Shown: positions 52,701 through 64,000 of the stretch, piece after piece | Position numbering within the stretch: the first letter of the stretch is position 1 | Layout of the letters: every line of letters starts with the position of its first letter | Origin: Patagioenas fasciata | Taxonomy: Eukaryota > Chordata > Aves > Columbiformes > Columbidae | Direction of reading: 5' to 3' | Assembly: GCF_037038585.1 (NCBI RefSeq) | Contig: NC_092520.1 | Span: 189,638,604-189,702,603 of the forward strand | Length of the DNA stretch: 64,000 nt | Notes under the pieces: generated by a model | What the model was told of the DNA's origin: nothing | What the model saw: the letters and a program-made list of their open reading frames with translations, nothing else | The model's database searches: none | Program-made: the position numbers and the translations under genes

Positions 52701-55343
52701 TGTGTACATATAGATATGTATATACGAATTTACACGTTATAACATAGTCCAGCTAATTGACATTTTGGGAAGAGATGTTTACATAGTAGTAAAAGATAAA
52801 TTTTACATGAAATGTGCGAGATCTTTCACAGGATGGGTCAGGTATATGAAGAGATAAGCATGAAGGAATGAAGGGAAGCAGAAATACTCATAACCAATTA
52901 ACACTAAAAAGGCACTTAGCCCCTGCCTAAACTTTCTGCTGCAATGTCCATGGTATGGACTACACAACAGTGCTGTGAGCAGTTTACCTTTTTATTGTTA
53001 TTTTCTGCCTATGTTCTGTGTTGAATGTATTTATTTTTACAGTTGAAACTTGAACAACATACTTTTTTTTTGGAGACCTGATATATGAATTCTGAAAGGT
53101 GGCTAAATGGAAGTCTGGTGAAATTCTGTTGAAATAACTACTCATAAGCACAAACTAGCATATCCACTCAACAGCATTTTCCTTTTGCGTTAGCCAAACC
53201 CAATTCAGAGCATGCAGAACACTGGGAAAGAGTTCAATTGAAAAAGAGGAACATTTTTGTAAGGTTCAGCATAAGGCAGTCATCTTTATTATTTCTCCAT
53301 TCTCAAAGCTCTGTAAGAATCTTTTCATTCAAGAAGACCTGGCATGTACTAAGATTGAAGACTAGTTCCTTCCTTCAGCCAAGGATTCCACAGAATTTAT
53401 CAACTCCTGCCAATACAGAATGCGAGACTGACCTTGTGTCCAAGATCGGGGTTATTTTCTTGTAGATAAACTGTTGGTTTCTTCTAGAAGAACTTCAGAA
53501 ATAAGTATCAATAATAAATTATCCTTGTCTAATAATACAAGCAACTTTTGCAGGACACAGGAAAACATTAGGAAAAGAAAATCAGTAAAAGAACTTGGGA
53601 AAAGTAATATTTCATCTATGTGCTCTCCTCTTGATTTGTTAATAAACATAAAGTTATATAGCTTCTGGAGATTTTATTGTATTTGAAAAACACAGTGTTT
53701 TCACATTTCTCAGAAATTTAACCTAGGAAACCACAAAATGTTGAGTTGTTGTATACTTTAGTCTAATAAAGCTGCAGATTTCAAAACCACAGTAAAACAG
53801 GAGCTGTGCAAGGGATATTTTATAGGTTATTGGCAGGAGAATTAAATTACATGTAAAATAGGCAGGGAATGAGTCTACTCTCCCAACTGATGTATGTGAT
53901 CATATGTTTTCATATGTGATGCATAATAGGAGAGAAGCAGATTCACAGGAGTATATATCCCCACTGATACAGGATGGAGGCAGCTGTAGAGTATTAAAAA
54001 TTCACTTGTAGTCAAGTTGTATATTTCAATATTCAGAACTTAAAACGATCCTAAATGTTGCATTTCTGAGCTCTCAGTTCCTATTGCCTTCACTGGGAGT
54101 TGTTAATACACAGTAGCCTGCAACATCAAGAGCTCTGAGCATTTCAAAACCATGAATCTAACATAGCAGGCTATTTTACACTGGAGGTAGATAAATCAAT
54201 TCACTCTCCTGAAGAATGCTAATTGTCTGAAAAGGCAATTATTCCAGCTTTTCATGCAACCTGGTAACTATTTTATCACTATCTAATATGAATATTCATG
54301 AAACAAAGTTGTTTAATATTCTTAGTGTAGGAAAAGATTGGAAAGCGAGGGTGTGTGTATATAAAGAAAGGCTGCCAGTTAAAAAAGCACGTGCAAATAC
54401 GATCCCAAGGTTAAGTTAACTTGGTCACTATTGCCCCCTGTTCTTCAAATAAAATCAGCATACAAAAACATTAAACCAATATTTATTCGAGCAGACAGGC
54501 AATTAAATAAAAATACTATTAACTGGCTATAAGCACAGGCTGGGTTTCACGGTTCATCACAGACCATGATGCAGTCAAAGCCCGATGAATATGAAAGAGC
54601 TATTCCTTTTGCCCCTAACTTGCTCGTTCATCTTATAAGTCCTTAGCTGCTCCTCTCCTAGCTGCTTCAGATAGGAGAACCACAACTTGTGTAAGAATCA
54701 CAGTATGACCTTTCATTATAATAGCATGCCAAAGCAGTCAAATCCACATTTTTCAACTTTGTAGCTCCAAAGCACACATTCCTCTGTATTCAAGCAACAG
54801 TCTGTGTTCTCACCTTGATCTGTGTTGCCAGAAATTTCACAAATAAGTTTGGTCTCAGAGCCACAGCTATCCAGTACTGCTCTTCTGTCTAATCTGTTGT
54901 ATAAAGCCTTATCAGCCAAACTGTAATCCTAGCTGGAACACATATTTGAGGAAGACAAACAAGCCACAAACATGCAGCTTTGTACTTTTAAAGTCACTAT
55001 AGTAGTAAGTAGTGATGGACAGCAGATATGAAGCTTGTTCAGGTTTCCCTAACTTTCTTAGCCAGGGAGGTCAGAGTCCTTTAACAGTGTAGCCAACACA
55101 GAGCTTTGCTCTTAATCTTCCATTCTCATATCTTCTTCACTTCAAATCTTTGGTTCTAGTGTTGTGTGGAAAAAATAAAAAAGTAACTACTCTTTTACAT
55201 TTTTAAAAATAAGAGATAATTGGCTCCAAATAATTGAGAGAAATCGTTGGATATTGGAATTCCATGTAATAAAAATTAACAATTATAGTAAGTCAGTGTT
55301 GTGCCTTTTTTAGGCTACTAAAGGTCATCCCTCGCAGTAGACC
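52701..55343. other. Non-coding AT-rich DNA, no gene seen
   Basis: Unique AT-rich sequence. The part at about 54240-54600 has mixed composition without being a recognisable repeat, which is where a conserved non-coding element could lie, but conservation cannot be seen from one sequence. No gene recognised. Confidence 0.6.
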
Positions 55344-55586
55344 CGTCCTAGTTTCTGCTGGGATAGAGGTATTTTTATACCTAGTACCTGGTGTACTGCT
55401 GTGTTTTAGATTTAGAATGAGAATAACGTTGATAATACATGGATATTATAGTTGTTGCCACGTAGTCAAGGACTTTTCAGCTTTTTGAGCCATATCAGGT
55501 GCACAAGAAGCTGAGAGAGGACACGGCTGGGAAAGCTCATTCCAACTGACCAAAGCCATATTCCATACCATATGAAGTCACACTCA

Positions 55587-55595
55587 ATATATAAG
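55587..55595 (+). promoter_or_regulatory. TATA element of the LTR
   Basis: The motif 'atatataag' sits at the expected place, upstream of the polyadenylation signals. It is the ancestral promoter core of the retroviral LTR. Activity today is unknown. Confidence 0.6.
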
Positions 55596-55723
55596 CTGGA
55601 AGAAGAAGGAAGTGGGGAGACATTCATAGTGATGATGTTTGTCTTTTCAAGTAACCATTACACGTGATAGAGGTCTGCTGTCCTGGAGATGACTGAACAC
55701 ATACCTGCCCATGGGAAGTAGTG

Positions 55724-55777
55724 AATAAATTCCTTCTTTTGCTTTAGTTGTGTGTGTGGCTTTTGTTTCTTATTAAA
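55724..55777 (+). promoter_or_regulatory. Polyadenylation signals of the LTR (AATAAA and ATTAAA)
   Basis: AATAAA at 55724-55729 and ATTAAA at 55772-55777, followed by a T-rich stretch, lie about 130 and 180 bases downstream of the TATA element, as expected for an LTR R/U5 region. Confidence 0.5.
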
Positions 55778-55909
55778 CTGTCTTTATCTCAACTCATGAG
55801 TTTTCTCACTTTTTCAGTTCTCTCTCCCATCTCACCAGGGACTGCAGGGGGATGGTGAATGAGCAGCTCTGTGCAGTTTAGTTGCTGACTGGGGTTAAAC
55901 CACAAGACA

Positions 55910-58702
55910 CATACTGCTCTAGACCTCTGTATAAAGATTGGGGACTGCATGAATTAAGTGTGCCAGACACTGAAATGTTACAGGTGTAGTTGTTAGGAGG
56001 TTAGTTTAGATGAGAGAGGAAAGCAAGAGAGGGTGCATTCTCTTGTTCTGACATTTCCCTTCCCCTCCACTTCTCTGGTCACTGTGCTTGCAGTTTTCTT
56101 GGGAAAGAACTGTAAATATTTGGTCTGTTTTCTTGAAGTGTCCAGACTTATGAAAATAGGATGGACATAAGGCTAGTGCAGGTAACTTCTAATGACAGAA
56201 TAAAAGCCGAAGTATTTTTACGTTACAGTGTGGTAAAAATACCTTTCCAACATATGTGGGGCTCAAAAGCCTGGCTTCACAGATTGGGAAATTAAAGAAT
56301 GTCTGGCAACTATCTCCGAATATTTGTGTTGCAAAAATACAGCAAGGTCTATCAAATAAACTGTGATGATATATTAATGTTAACTGTGTTCTGGTCTACA
56401 AAGAAATTAAGCAGTAGTCTTCCAGAAAGATGACCTCTGCATTCTTGAAAGATTTCTTCCTTTTCTGTTTATTCGACGTACTCTATGGTGTGATTGTCCT
56501 GGGTGCAGAGATAAAAAAAGCAAATGTGAAGAAGAAATGCATAGGTTTGCAGCTCATAACTAGGGAGCTGATTTCAAAATTCTGAGAGATATTTAAGAAT
56601 ATTTTTAAAGTTAGCAAATGAGTATGTGAATATTAGAGAATCAAAGCAAACAAGAATAAGATGGAAATTCTGAGCGCTGGAAAAATTATTTAGTTAAATA
56701 GACAATACATAAAGGAACTGTGTTTAACTATTTTCTTGCTGTAGCACTTCATCAATAATGTAGCAGGTTTATCACTTTCTTTTGGATAGAATCAGAAAGC
56801 CAGCCAGCTCCAAATCAATCAGTACATTATGTTATGTAGACTGTAAAAAAAGAACACTATGGCTTTTATGATAGACCTCTGAGGAATAAGTAGAAGTATA
56901 AGCAATCATTTATTTTGGTAGGCTTAAACAAATGAGAGATTTGAACTGTATTAAAGAAGACATCACTAATGGACTGTGCAAATATTTTGGCAAAAAGTAA
57001 ACCCCACCCCTTCACCTCATGGGTATTTCTTGTTTACCTGATAAATGTGAATAGAGCTGATATTTTAGTTCAGATGATTTATTCTCCAAATACTGGAGAA
57101 TGTGTAGATATGTACTGTGCCAGGTAAAGTTTCATTGAGGAATATCAGACCCAGGCAGCAGAGACCTGGATAAAAAAAGAGGTATAAAAAAGACTAGGGA
57201 AAAAATGGTTGCATTTAAAAAGACGAAAATGGATTTGAGAGAAAGATTTCTAGGAGAATATATCTTAGAGGAAATGAAATTACAAGTCGTAGGAATAAAG
57301 GCTCACTGCTCTTCAAATAAGACTAACATTTTGTTTATAAATAAGACAAAACTTACTACCAGATTTCCTGGACATATAGTAGACAGCAATTTACACTCTT
57401 TCTTCTACACCACATCATCCCTGACCAGATGTCACTTGATCACACTGGTCTTTTGATATGATGTTTAAAATATTCTCTTATGAAACTAATGCCTTATTCT
57501 TACCTGTTAATTTCCAATCTCCCTCTATTATCCTGTTTACCTTAAAAGTATGTATTTGTTAGTTCAAGTATATTCTAGTTAGCCTATGTTATATATTGCT
57601 TTCTCTTAAAGTTGATCGCTTGTGTTTTCTTGTTTATCACCACTCTAATTTCTAGTCTGCATCTGGCATCTGTTCCTAGCACCTTCCATCCTCCATCTAG
57701 TTAAAGGTGATTTCTGTACTGTATGGACATCTGTCCTCTGTTTACTGAACTGGTTTACCATTCCAGTACATAAAATGTATTCACATAAAAATTTGCAACA
57801 ACCTAACTTAAAATGTATTTTCTGCAAAAATCCATCCAAGGCATATAAACCTCTATTGGAAGGAAACATAAGAAAGAGCATGAGATGAAAAGAAACTCAT
57901 TCTAGCATGTCAATAAACACTAACCAAAATGATGAGAAAAGTGGAACTTGCTTGAAACTTTAAAACCAGAGTGAAAGCTTCATAAAACAAGTTTTGCACA
58001 TCATAAAATTCTGCATAATTCTGAAAATTCAGTTCCCAAATTAAAATTAAATACCAAAGAAATTAATTAAGTTCTCAAATGAACTGGGAATTTAATAAGC
58101 ATCAAACATCATTTTTTATTGAGGCATGACTAATATGTCCTTTGCAAGCTGCTTAAATAAGTGTTATTTCATTATTCAGGGCTATATTTCTATCAAACAT
58201 GCTGTGACCATTTGAAAACAAGAATTATTTAGTATTTTTTTTCTCTAAACTATTTAAAAATCAATTATATTTTTGCCTGAAGAAAAACAAATCTCAGAAA
58301 GATTTTTCTTCATGACAGGATTTTCCATGGATTCTGCAGAAGCTATAATGGTCTGCAGCAATATTTTGACAGTTCATAACCAGCATGACATTTAATACGT
58401 TTATACTTTCTTTGACTTTTGTAGGATAATCAAGCAGTTTGAACATAAAACTTATATTATTGTTATTAAGAAATATATTATTTTCTAATTTATCACGACA
58501 CATTCCATTGACTTCACTCACTATCTTAATAGTTTACCTGATTAATGAAATTGTTAAATAGACAGATGACTAATGCTTTTTTTTTTTTACTTTAGCAAAA
58601 TACTCAGTGCAACACCTCCTCACTAGAGGGTCAGAAGAAGGATGCTGTTTCCCTTTCTCCCTTGTACTCACATCCCCTTGTAATTGTGTTCTTACATGTC
58701 AG
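55910..58702. other. Non-coding AT-rich DNA, no gene seen
   Basis: Unique sequence. The interval 57960-58260 is very AT-rich, with many TAAT and ATTA motifs. No frame exceeds 83 codons and no repeat family is recognised. A T tract lies at 58577-58588. Confidence 0.6.
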
Positions 58703-58973
58703 AAAACAGGAAGAGGAAGGGATATTTGGGTGCAAACTGGAACACAAGAGATTCCACTTAAATTTGAGAAGAAACTTCTTCACAGTGAGGGTGACAGAAC
58801 ACTGGAAAAGGCTGCCCAGGGGGGTTGTGGAGTTTCCTTCTCTGGAGACATTCAAAACCCACCTGGACGCATTCTTGTGTAACCTCATTTGGGTGTTCCT
58901 GCTCCGGCAGGGGGATTGGACTGGATGATATTTTGTGGTCCCTTCCAATCCCTAACATTCTGTGATTCTGTGA
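58703..58973 (+). mobile_element. CR1 LINE fragment, short 3' end
   Basis: The sequence runs 'caggaagaggaagggatatttgggtgcaaactggaacacaagagattcc', 'ggctgcccaggggggttgtggag', 'ggagacattcaaaacccacctgg' and 'gggggattggactggatgata', and ends with two ATTCTGTG tail units. Residual frames on the plus strand encode [20 protein letters not shown], the CR1 end. Only the last 270 bases are present, so the copy is non-autonomous and dead. Its ORF-rich look on both strands (frames of 88-105 codons) comes from the CR1 sequence and not from a host gene. Confidence 0.95.
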
Positions 58974-60980
58974 TATTTCTAACAGTGGGATGAGGAACAT
59001 ACCCACTGCAGTCAGTAGGTTCACTGGCATTGACAGCTCTACCATTGGACAAAATTATCCTGCTTGCCTGCTGACCAACAGATTCAAACTGCATAAAAGC
59101 TCTTCCTAGAAGTCTTGGAGGACTTTGGACTGAGTCACCTTCATTGTCTCCCTCAAATAAATTTGTTGCCTCCATTCTCCAACTTTCCCAAAACTGGCCA
59201 CGGCTACACAGCTCTGTTTATTTTGCAATTTCAATATACATGATATAGGAGTGGCTTTGATGGGGAAGGTGGATCATGCCCCTAATGACACTGTTTAGCA
59301 TGGTAGAGAACGTTATCAGTGCCACAGCTACACAACCAGGTGATCCACCCCTCTGTTTAGCTCAGGTTTGCAACTGTCTCTTCAAGTTAACTAATAATGA
59401 CAAATGGAACAGAGAAAGGATTTCTCTCCTTCCCCATATTTCTACGTACTTTTCCCTGTTTCCGTTGCATTTAAGACAGCAGATACATGCTAAAGAAAAT
59501 AGAAAAAATTGTGTCAAGCTGAATAAATTTTATTAAAAGAACAGAAAAATCTGAGTGTAATACAAGTGTTCTTCTAAAACTCCAGTTTGGCTAGTTTTTT
59601 TTAACAACACTATTAATTACTTACACCATTTAGTTTATACATTCCATAGCAAACACAAGTTAGGAGACCTGAAGTCTCCTTCCGACTCTTCTAGTGAGCA
59701 GCTTTATGACTTTGGGGTAAACTTTGGAGTTTAATGTACATGCTGTGGGGATAATGATTGTGCAGGGACATTTAGTAAACTGACTAGAGCATTTTTGCTT
59801 CTGCTTTTAAAACCCAGAAAGCACTGTACATTATTATGATTAAAACAGAGCCATTCATTTCAAATATGCATTTTATCTCACTTAATATACAAAGACATTG
59901 AAATTCATGCTCCTGAACATATCAGGATGGCCTCTTAATCATATATAGAAAACAGTACAGATGGACATGATTAACCCCTCAGATATGCCAGTAAATATTC
60001 CTGTTCTGTATTTGAAATAAAGGTGTAAGATCTAGCCTCCATTCTATATAATATTAGAAGGAAGCACATAACTCAATCTGGAAAAGTGTTTTATAAAATA
60101 CTGTCAAATACAGAAAAAATGCAACCAGAAAGAAAGACTACTTGTTTAGAAACACGGAGTAGTAGATTCTAGGAGGGCATTGACTCTGAAGATGAATTAA
60201 CCAGCAGTTTATTATTGTCCCAAATAAAATCTCATAGTGCAGTGCTGTGGCAAAAAAAAAGACTAGTGAAGTCTTTGGAGATATGTAAGTGGAATATCCA
60301 GTAGAAGCCAGGGAATGATCTTGCTACTTTTTAGAGCAAGACTTTGGATTTTGTGTCCTCTTTTCAGAATAGAGATTAATTAGTAAATCTAGTTATAAGA
60401 ATGGCCATAAAATGATTAAGTAATTACAAACCGAATCATTCACCTGAAGCTTAAGAAGCCCAGTTTTTTTCCAACTCATCTGAAAGCTGAGAGATGACTT
60501 GAGCATTATATTTTAGTACTTACAGATGAAAAGGATATCTGATGGACAGTGAGACTTTTTCACTATTGCTAACATAGGCATAAAAAGATGCAGTGACGTG
60601 AAATTGAACTGACACAAATTCACCACCATAGCAGGATGTAAATAAGTGACTAATCAAAACTGAAACAGATTATCAAGGACAGAGTTCAACTCATCATCAC
60701 TTGAAATTTTAAGAGAAGGGTAAATATTTTTTTTGTGTGAGGTTATGATGTATTCTGAACCTAAAAGGGTGAAAAAGTCAGTATTTGAATCCAAACCATT
60801 GGGTTTCATCATGGTAATCTCTTCTGACTTGGCATTAGTAATCATGTTTCCCATGCATATACTCAACTTTCTAAGTGGGGACAGAATTATAGGGGTGATA
60901 CAAAGTGATACAAAGCTGAAACAAAGAAAGGGAAGAAGCAGAGAGAACAGGAAAGAAAAATTGAATAGAATTATCATCTT

Positions 60981-61041
60981 ATTAAAACAAAACAAAAAGC
61001 AAACAAAACCCAAAACCCCCCAAAACTACCAAAACAAAACA
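60981..61041. repeat. A/C-rich low-complexity tract
   Basis: Repeated AAAAC/AAAAACC-like units ('aaacaaaacaaaaagcaaac', then 'cccaaaaccccccaaaac'). Confidence 0.8.
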
Positions 61042-61915
61042 GAAGAAAATACTTTTGTCCTGTAAAAAAGAATGATCTTGTTGATTGCATAGGTGAATGC
61101 TACTATGTAAAGAGCAGCACTCTGGCTCACTTGGACAATATTTGTTTTGTACCTGGACGCAAATTTTGACCCAAGAGCTAAGCTTACTTCACTGTGTAGT
61201 TCATATTAGACATTGCCACTAACTAAGTGAATTATCAGGGGCCTGGTGTTCAGAACTGTAGAGTCTCCAGAACAGTGACCAAAAGCACTGGGAGCTGAGG
61301 TTCTCAAGCTCTCTGAATTGCAGGAGTTACTTTCAGCCTAGTTAGTTTTGCATCACTGAACTGGATCCAGTCATCATACTTAACTACTACTGTCTGTATT
61401 GACTTAAGTGGGGGGAAAATAGGGTCTGCAGAATACAAATACATTTAAATTATTGCATTTCCACAGCAATGAACAAATGTTTGGCTTACAGTAATTATGC
61501 ACTTACTATATGTACAGGACTAAATCTGTATTAGCACAAATCACCTACTGTGGCATATGCATGTACAGACATTGGGAAAATCATCACTGTAGTTCAAATT
61601 ATTAAATAATATACAGAAGAAACTTTTACTCAGTTGTTGGCCCCCAAATGTTACCACATTTTTTAGTTTTATATAGGAAATTATGCTAGTGATTCTTGAT
61701 GTTTCAACTCTTGTGGGCAACAATTTGTTTTGTTTAAAATTACTGTATAACCTTGAATGCTGCTATATTGTATTCTAAAGTTTTGCTTAAGAAATCATGT
61801 TTTCAAAATATCTTCCATCCCATGATCTTCAGAAATGTTCAACAACTGGTTTTGCATTGTGGGAAAATGAGGAATAATCAAACAAAATAACATCTTAAAT
61901 AAAAGGATCGATGAC

Positions 61916-61943
61916 ATTATTATTATTATTATTGTTATTGTTA

Positions 61944-62002
<59 letters not shown>

Positions 62003-62019
62003 GTAAATAAATAAATAAA
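61916..62019. repeat. (ATT)n microsatellite with (AAAT)n end
   Basis: Nearly 90 bases of ATT triplets with three regularly placed GTT variants (near 61933-61947), followed by about four AAAT units. It explains an isoleucine-rich frame on the minus strand that is not a gene. Confidence 0.97.
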
Positions 62020-62349
62020 AGCTACATAAAATGGAACTGGTGTTCCATAAGTCTCAATCTGCCTGAGAGTTCTTGTTCCCCTTGTTTTCTGCATCACAAT
62101 CAGCCTGGAGAAAAAAAGTAATCAGGGATTTGGCCAAAAAAAACGAAACAGTTTTGGTGTTGTAATATTCTGCCTTCATGTAGTCATTCATAAGCCTTCC
62201 TCCAGATACTTAAAAGACACTGATTGGATTCATGTGGGTACATTAAAAACAATAAAAATGAAGTTATGATCAAGACCTTAATATGAGATGTCCCTGACTT
62301 AACAACTCTGTGCTGATAGTCTAAAAGAAGCAATGACTTGTATGTGGCT

Positions 62350-62955
62350 CTTCTCTATGATCTGAGTCTCTGCAGTGTTGCATTAAGAGGGTTAAGTTGG
62401 CAGAAGTTGTACTCCCTTGCATTCCAGCTTGTCCTCAGTATTTCACTGCAAGCTGAGGGCAGCTGAGCTTAACAGCTGAGTGATGCCCAGTTGCACCAAA
62501 TGACCTTAAGTCAGCACTATAAGCCCAATTGTGCTCAACAGCCAGTCCAGTGTTATGTTGAATTCACATGATTATGGATTCTGTAGCAAACTGTAACAAG
62601 ATTCAGTCTGTCACTAGGTGTCAGTTCGCAGGGACGACTCACAAGGTCCTCTCCTAATGTCAGCCGAAGTCCAAGAGTTGAAAAACGGACGAGATCCTAA
62701 TGATCTCCCATTTTTATATGAAATATCATGTGAATGGGATGGAATATTCAGTTGATCAGTTTTAGTCACCTGTTTCAGTTCACTCCTCCTGGCCACTTAT
62801 GGGACATACATCCTTACCAGTGACCTTGCATTCCATTGCTATGCCTACCAAAACATGTATCCTGCTTTAGAAAAGTGCAGTTGCTAAGAAGACTTTAGCT
62901 GAAAGGAAAATTTACTAAAAGAGAAACTTGTCTTGTTTTTAACAAAACCAGGACA
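62350..62955 (-). mobile_element. Probable inverted LTR of an endogenous retrovirus, second family
   Basis: On the minus strand the block opens at 62955 with 'TGTCCTGGTTTTG', the usual start of several avian LTRs. It contains 'gaatattccatcccattcac' about 200 bases in, a TATA element ('catataaaaa', 62711-62720), and then an R/U5-like segment with five CpGs in about 70 bases (62628-62695). So many CpGs in this CpG-poor window suggest a comparatively young insertion. It differs in sequence from the LTR family at 55344. No polyadenylation signal or clear CA end with target-site duplication was found, so the other boundary (near 62350-62475) is uncertain. No retroviral gene is attached. Confidence 0.55.
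62711..62720 (-). promoter_or_regulatory. TATA element of the inverted LTR
   Basis: The minus strand reads 'catataaaaa', followed by a GC-richer, CpG-containing stretch where an LTR transcription start would lie. Confidence 0.4.
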
Positions 62956-64000
62956 TTAACAGTGCAGGGTTATGGTCATTGAATTTACATTTTTGCACAT
63001 ATTCCAGAATAGTAAATATATATACTATAAGTCTGAGCTCATCCAGTGAGAAATTCTCACAACAAGATCCACAAATAATGAGGTTTTATGGAAGCAGCAG
63101 GTACAACTTCTTTTAGATTTCCAATGATAAAATACACTGTCTGAAAAAATACACTTTAGTTGCAAAAAATACACTTTAGTTGCAAAAATTACACTTTAGT
63201 TGCAAAATACACTTTGGTGCCAAATATATATAAGTTCTAAGACGACTATATAGCGCTACTCATGTGATTACAAACACAAGCTTCAAGTCTAAGTTTCCTG
63301 GGCAAACACTTGATATAATGAAGTGTGCAAATCTCATCTAAAAGTCTCCTTTTGAGGGTGAAGATAGGCTCAGCTTGTTGACGGATCCTAGAAGTCTGCA
63401 ATGCTGTCTCCTTGACTTCTCAGTGATGGTGTCATCCCTAATTTACCCTAATTTTTAGGGTATTTTATACTATTTTCTACTTTTAGGTGGAGCTTGAGTG
63501 ACCCTAGTCATACATACCATTTTATTGGGTGGTGTAAAATTCTCTTGCTTCAATTTTAATGGTACAAAGTTACAAGAATTCAAGGAGCATGCTCAAGACA
63601 GAATAAGGACATGATGTAGGTGGGTATCTTTTGAGATGGATGTGTGTTTTGGTATTATAATGAGATTATAACAAGCAGACTTCACCCACAGGAAAAATGT
63701 CAACACATCTGCTGTCTCAGCAGCTAGCATTTTGGATGGAATGGAATATCTATCTCTTACTTGACAGTAGCTATGTTCACAGTATCATCTAGTTCCTATA
63801 CCTACCTTATACACAGAGCCTGGTTGTGGTATCTCCATGCCTTTCCACCCTCCATACTCTGGTGCCAGCACACTGGGCTTCCCCCGCATAACAACATCCA
63901 AGAATGCAGGCCAAGTTGGTAAGGGGGAACCATGCAGAGTAGATTCCTTACATGTCGAGCAGCTGCCTTATCTGCCAAGGATGTGGATATAACTTTACTC
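62956..64000. other. Non-coding DNA, no gene seen
   Basis: Unique sequence apart from a 20-base tandem repeat (63144-63220). The last 250 bases are less AT-rich but carry no recognisable frame or repeat, and the window ends there. Confidence 0.6.
63144..63220. repeat. 20-bp minisatellite, about 3.5 copies
   Basis: Copies of 'acactttagttgcaaaaaat' start at 63151, 63171 and 63191, with a shortened, diverged copy at 63209. The first three are almost identical, so array length may vary between individuals. Confidence 0.9.

Larger units (their letters stand above)
55344..55909 (+). mobile_element. Near-complete solo LTR of an avian endogenous retrovirus (ERVL-like)
   Basis: The 566-base block has the layout of an LTR and matches a common bird family I recognise. 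It opens 'cgtcctagtttctgctgggataga' (a decayed TG start), then 'ggtgtactgctgtgttttagattta', 'agtcaaggacttttcagc' and 'gcacaagaagctgagagagg', a TATA element, 'tgcccatgggaagtagtg', AATAAA, 'attaaactgtctttatctcaac', and closes with 'ctggggttaaaccacaagaca'. No gag, pol or env frame lies on either side within the window, so it is a solo LTR left by recombination between paired LTRs. I find no clear target-site duplication ('agacc' on the left, 'catac' on the right), consistent with age. It is plus-oriented, opposite to the related remnants near 39.4-40.4 kb. Confidence 0.9.
58974..62349. other. Non-coding AT-rich DNA with microsatellites, no gene seen
   Basis: Unique sequence with an A-rich stretch and the large ATT microsatellite, both listed separately. 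At 60654-61065 both strands are open for 110-119 codons, which is unusual, but the peptides are hydrophobic or lysine-rich and unrecognised. Nothing else was seen. Confidence 0.6.

Noticed and set aside
55344-55909. Full provirus with retroviral genes
   Set aside because: There is only one LTR of this orientation, no gag, pol or env frame beside it, and no paired LTR in range.
58607-59175. Overlapping frames of 88-105 codons on both strands
   Set aside because: They overlap the CR1 fragment at 58703-58973; the open frames follow from CR1 sequence and its complement.
61795-62097. 100-codon isoleucine-rich minus-strand frame
   Set aside because: It is the translation of the (ATT)n microsatellite.
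63144-63220. CRISPR-like array
   Set aside because: The 20-base units are contiguous with no spacers, and the context is vertebrate DNA; it is a minisatellite.
1-64000. tRNA, rRNA, snRNA or mitochondrial insertions
   Set aside because: No tRNA A/B-box pairs with a cloverleaf, no rRNA or snRNA signature and no mitochondrial gene sequence were recognised on reading; a covariance-model scan was not possible.

Overview
The window looks like a gene-poor stretch of a bird chromosome, either intergenic or inside a very large intron. It is AT-rich and CpG-poor, has no long open reading frame, and is littered with mononucleotide tracts and microsatellites. The bird assignment rests on its interspersed repeats. 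There are four 5'-truncated CR1 LINE fragments, three of them ending in the CR1-type (ATTCTRTG) 3' tail, and LTRs of a type I know from avian endogenous retroviruses. No SINE or L1-type repeat was recognised.

Layout: 1-25.6 kb is unique AT-rich DNA with one CR1 (3.7-4.2 kb) and several A/T tracts. A longer, inverted CR1 lies at 25.6-26.4 kb. From 26.4 to 39.3 kb there is unique sequence with small tandem duplications. Two same-orientation remnants of one LTR family sit at 39.36 and 39.96 kb, the second containing a hexanucleotide expansion. A short CR1 lies at 43.6 kb. A compositionally distinct block at 44.9-45.5 kb and another at 52.2-52.7 kb are probable, unproven LTR-type insertions. A near-complete solo LTR occupies 55.34-55.91 kb, another short CR1 lies at 58.7 kb, a long ATT microsatellite at 61.9 kb, and a second, CpG-containing LTR in reverse orientation ends at 62.955 kb.

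I found no protein-coding gene, tRNA, rRNA, CRISPR array or recognisable small RNA that I can support. Nearly every frame of 60-122 codons is what AT-rich DNA gives by chance, or is the decayed end of a CR1. Four splice-bounded segments and one run of adjacent open frames are listed at low confidence as the best places to look for a real exon or an eroded gene. Coordinates of repeat edges are approximate (about 5-30 bases) because no alignment could be run.

The genes-working-together question does not apply. The window records repeated insertion and decay of CR1 and LTR elements in otherwise non-coding DNA. No previously undescribed system is evident.
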